Shown piece after piece: positions 38,618 to 40,654 of a stretch of DNA of 40,654 nucleotides. Source of the stretch: Patescibacteria group bacterium (lineage in GTDB: Bacteria > Patescibacteriota > Minisyncoccia > HO2-45-28). The stretch spans positions 1-40,654 of the forward strand of contig JADFMT010000003.1 of assembly GCA_022563755.1 (NCBI GenBank), given 5' to 3'. The translations under genes were made by a program, and so were the position numbers. The notes under the pieces were generated by a model. It searched no databases and was not told the origin of the DNA. It saw only the letters and a program-made list of their open reading frames with translations. How positions within the stretch are numbered: the stretch's first letter is position 1; the number at the start of each line of letters is the position of its first letter.

Positions 38618-40147
38618 ATGTCGTTTATGCAACCAACTCTTGTGGCGCTGGCCATCGGACTTTTCGGTGTCGCGGTCGGCTACGTTCTGCGCCACATCAT
38701 TGCCCAGCAGCAACGAAACTCCATCGAGCTCAAAGTCAAACAATTACTGCTGGATGCAAAAACCGATGCCCATAAAACGCTTGAGGGCGCAAAGCAAAAA
38801 GCAGATTCCGTACTCGAGCAAGCAAAGCGAGAAGAAAGGCAGCGTGAAACTTTGCTTCGCAAGCTAGAGGAGCGTGTAGGTCAAAAAGAGGAACTCATTG
38901 AAAAAAGGCGAGCAGCTTTTGAGGGAGAAGTGCGCACGCTTGAAAGGCAAAAACACGGTCTTGAATCGCGGATGAAAGCAATTGAATCCATTGAGGAACA
39001 AAAGAAAAAAGAACTTGAAAGGCTCGCAGGCCTATCCGAGGAAGAAGCCAAGGGAGAACTTTTAAAAAGCGTTGAGAAAAAGCATGAAACAGATATTTTG
39101 GCGCGCATGCAGAAAATCGAAACGTTTGGCCAAAAACGCCTGGAACAGCGAGCGCATGAAATTTTGGCTGCAATTATCCAACGCCTCGCATCCTCAACCG
39201 CTTCAGAAATAACCACTACAACCGTATCCATTCCCTCTGAGGACATTAAGGGAAAAATTATTGGGAAAGAGGGGCGTAATATTCGGGCGCTTGAACGCGC
39301 AGCCGGAGTTGAGGTTATTGTGGACGACACGCCGGGCTCGATTGTAATTTCAAGTTTTGATCCGATTCGCCGACATATTACAAAAATTGCGCTTGAAAAT
39401 CTTATCTTAGACGGCCGGATCCAACCGGCGCGCATTGAGGAAACAGTTGAGAAAGCAAAAGCCGAGATAGAAAAAATGATCAAGGAAGCTGGGGAAGCGG
39501 CAATTTATGAAGTCGGTGTTTTTGATATTGATCCTCGACTGACTTCGCTTTTGGGACGCCTGAAGTTCCGAACCAGTTTTGGGCAAAATGTGCTCCAGCA
39601 CTCGATTGAGATGACTCACTTGGCCGGCATGCTCGCTTCCGAACTCGGAGCAGACGTACAGATTGCAAAAAAAGGAGCGCTTTTGCATGATATTGGAAAA
39701 GCTGTAGATCACGAAGTCCAGGGTACGCATGTAGAAATTGGTCGTAGAATTCTTCAGAAATTCAACGTGGACCAACAAATAATCCAGGCGATGCAGTCGC
39801 ATCATGAAGAATACCCTTACGAGACGCTGGAATCCATTATTGTCCAGACAGTCGACGCACTCTCAGCTGGACGTCCGGGTGCGCGCAGAGACACGGTTGA
39901 CAATTACCTCAAGCGCCTGGAAGACTTAGAGCGGATTGCTGCTGATTTCGACGGCGTTGAAAAATCCTATGCGATTCAAGCGGGTCGTGAGATTCGCATC
40001 TTCGTGACCCCTGAAAAAATCTCAGATCTTGAGATGAAAAAACTGGCGCGCAGTGTTGCAGATCGGGTGGAAGAAGAGCTAAAATATCCAGGAGAGATCA
40101 AGGTCCATGTAATCCGTGAAACCCGAGCCGTAGAGCATGCCCGGTAG
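38618..40147 (+). CDS. rny: Ribonuclease Y
   Basis: A 509-residue membrane-bound endoribonuclease that starts mRNA decay. An N-terminal helix (LVALAIGLFGVAVGYVLRHI) anchors it, then a long coiled coil (about residues 35-185), a KH domain (DIKGKIIGKEGRNIRALERA) and an HD metal domain with catalytic GALLHDIGKA and MQSHHEEYPYETLESI, ending in HVIRETRAVEHA. The start ATG 38618 lacks a clear ribosome site. It has a good promoter 50 bases upstream and no close partner downstream. Confidence 0.97.
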   Translation: MSFMQPTLVALAIGLFGVAVGYVLRHIIAQQQRNSIELKVKQLLLDAKTDAHKTLEGAKQKADSVLEQAKREERQRETLLRKLEERVGQKEELIEKRRAAFEGEVRTLERQKHGLESRMKAIESIEEQKKKELERLAGLSEEEAKGELLKSVEKKHETDILARMQKIETFGQKRLEQRAHEILAAIIQRLASSTASEITTTTVSIPSEDIKGKIIGKEGRNIRALERAAGVEVIVDDTPGSIVISSFDPIRRHITKIALENLILDGRIQPARIEETVEKAKAEIEKMIKEAGEAAIYEVGVFDIDPRLTSLLGRLKFRTSFGQNVLQHSIEMTHLAGMLASELGADVQIAKKGALLHDIGKAVDHEVQGTHVEIGRRILQKFNVDQQIIQAMQSHHEEYPYETLESIIVQTVDALSAGRPGARRDTVDNYLKRLEDLERIAADFDGVEKSYAIQAGREIRIFVTPEKISDLEMKKLARSVADRVEEELKYPGEIKVHVIRETRAVEHAR

Positions 40148-40246
40148 AAAAAGGCTAAAAACCCTATATTTAATGAAATGTCCATGCTATCCTGAAGAGG
40201 ACCTAAAAGGTCGAGACACAAATTGATAATTGGCAGCGAGGAAAAA

Positions 40247-40300
40247 ATGAAGAGCTTGCTTATTCATTTCGAACGAGCGAACCAATTATATGTAATATAA
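40247..40300 (+). CDS. Possible 17-residue leader peptide before the HU gene
   Basis: ATG 40247 follows GCGAGGAAAAA, a good ribosome site. It encodes MKSLLIHFERANQLYVI and ends TAA. Too short for the ORF track. It overlaps the candidate -10 of the HU gene. No family; speculative. Confidence 0.3.
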   Translation: MKSLLIHFERANQLYVI

Positions 40301-40301
40301 T
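40296..40301 (+). promoter_or_regulatory. Minus-10 box before the HU gene
   Basis: TATAAT, 24 bases before ATG 40326; no clear -35 box. Confidence 0.45.
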
Positions 40302-40325
40302 TCACTAACGTTCATAATATTTGGC

Positions 40326-40601
40326 ATGAATAAATCAATGTTCATTGACGCCATTCACGAGAAGATCGGCGGGACTAAAAAAACAGTCGAGGAGGTCGTG
40401 GACGCCGTATTTGATACGATTACGAACGCCTTAAAAGAAGGCAACGAGGTATCCATTACCGGTTTTGGCACCTTTTCAGCAATAGAACGAAAGGCGCGTC
40501 AAGCTCGTAATCCCCGGACCGGCGAGCCGGTATCTGTCCCGGCCATGAAAGCTCCCAAATTCAAGGCCGCTAAAGGCCTCAAAGACGCGGTTCGGCAATA
40601 A
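40326..40601 (+). CDS. hup: DNA-binding protein HU
   Basis: A 91-residue HU/IHF family protein that binds and bends DNA without sequence specificity and compacts the nucleoid. It starts MNKSMFIDAIHEKIG, has helix 2 (VEEVVDAVFDTITNAL), EVSITGFGTFSAIERKAR, the DNA-binding arm RNPRTGEPVSVPAMKAPKFKA, and FKAAKGLKDAV. Length is normal. It is a single-gene unit with a TATAAT box 24 bases upstream and a strong terminator downstream. HU rather than IHF is inferred, since it is the only copy seen. Confidence 0.96.
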   Translation: MNKSMFIDAIHEKIGGTKKTVEEVVDAVFDTITNALKEGNEVSITGFGTFSAIERKARQARNPRTGEPVSVPAMKAPKFKAAKGLKDAVRQ

Positions 40602-40618
40602 AATAAGCGATCATTCTT

Positions 40619-40648
40619 AAACGCCTCAATCTACATTGAGGCGTTTGT
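40619..40648 (+). terminator. Terminator after the HU gene
   Basis: AAACGCCTCAAT, CTAC, ATTGAGGCGTTT: a perfect 12-bp stem followed by GTGG rather than a long T run. Confidence 0.75.
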
Positions 40649-40654
40649 GGTATA

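Noticed and set aside
38539-38775. Plus-strand ORF at the start of rny in another frame
   Set aside because: It covers the rny promoter and leader and ends inside rny; no homology or ribosome site.

Overview
The window looks like a chromosomal segment of a Candidate Phyla Radiation (Patescibacteria) bacterium, most likely Parcubacteria-like. This is inferred from several things: short versions of core proteins (a 515-residue IF-2, a 741-residue ValRS, a trigger factor without a PPIase domain, an RluD without an S4 domain); tRNA genes without encoded CCA; tightly packed genes; a long single-strand type IV pilus cluster; and many short palindromes, some inside reading frames. The standard stop codons, TGA included, end all genes. 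No rRNA gene, CRISPR array, integrase or transposase is visible.

Layout. 1-4,040: end of a DUF192 gene, tRNA-Ser, then a row of four AT-rich unknown genes, three of the four intergenic stretches carrying a near-identical 36-bp segment, then a purM-like gene with its own terminator. 4,096-7,286: a voltage-gated-type potassium channel, a DUF4446 protein, infB and rbfA. 7,288-8,087: tRNAs Cys, Leu(UAA), Leu(UAG), Val(UAC) and Phe with one small ORF. 8,088-8,898: the first copy of a large structured repeat and a GC-rich unknown gene. 8,927-14,544 (minus): hsp20, a PrsW-like protease, valS, tsaD and a secreted beta-rich protein. 14,645-18,136: accessory region with a small unknown gene, a second copy of the structured repeat, a GH130 mannoside-phosphorylase-like enzyme and a PQQ-type sugar dehydrogenase. 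18,334-20,517 (minus): tRNA-Gly, rluD, a Pro-rich membrane protein, a MITE-like inverted repeat, the third structured-repeat copy, tRNA-Val(GAC) and tRNA-Arg. 20,553-31,287 (minus): a type IV pilus cluster running sensor kinase, response regulator, pilB, pilC, response regulator, three prepilins, a PilX-like protein, pilM, pilN, pilO and a small membrane protein. 31,368-40,601: nusA, ppa, tig and clpP forward; an unknown gene, an MFS transporter and gpmI reverse; rny and an HU gene forward.

How the genes work together. The core content is translation (infB, rbfA, valS, tsaD, rluD, tRNAs), transcription and RNA turnover (nusA, rny), protein quality control (tig, clpP, hsp20), glycolysis (gpmI, ppa) and nucleoid structure (HU). 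The pilus cluster encodes motor, platform and alignment parts plus minor prepilins and its own two-component proteins, but no retraction ATPase, prepilin peptidase or obvious major pilin.

The most striking signal is a family of three ~270-290 bp structured repeats at 8,088-8,379, 15,164-15,443 and 20,084-20,352. Each carries a hairpin, a tRNA T-arm-like sequence and a conserved multi-hairpin core. Two copies lie directly downstream of a tRNA gene in the same orientation, and one is bounded by an exact 18-bp copy of the 3' end of that tRNA. It behaves like a small tRNA-targeting element, or a structured RNA co-transcribed with tRNAs; no protein able to move it is visible here. Other regulatory signals include several -10 boxes placed 4-8 bases before start codons (leaderless transcripts) and a divergent gpmI/rny promoter pair sharing one -35 box.
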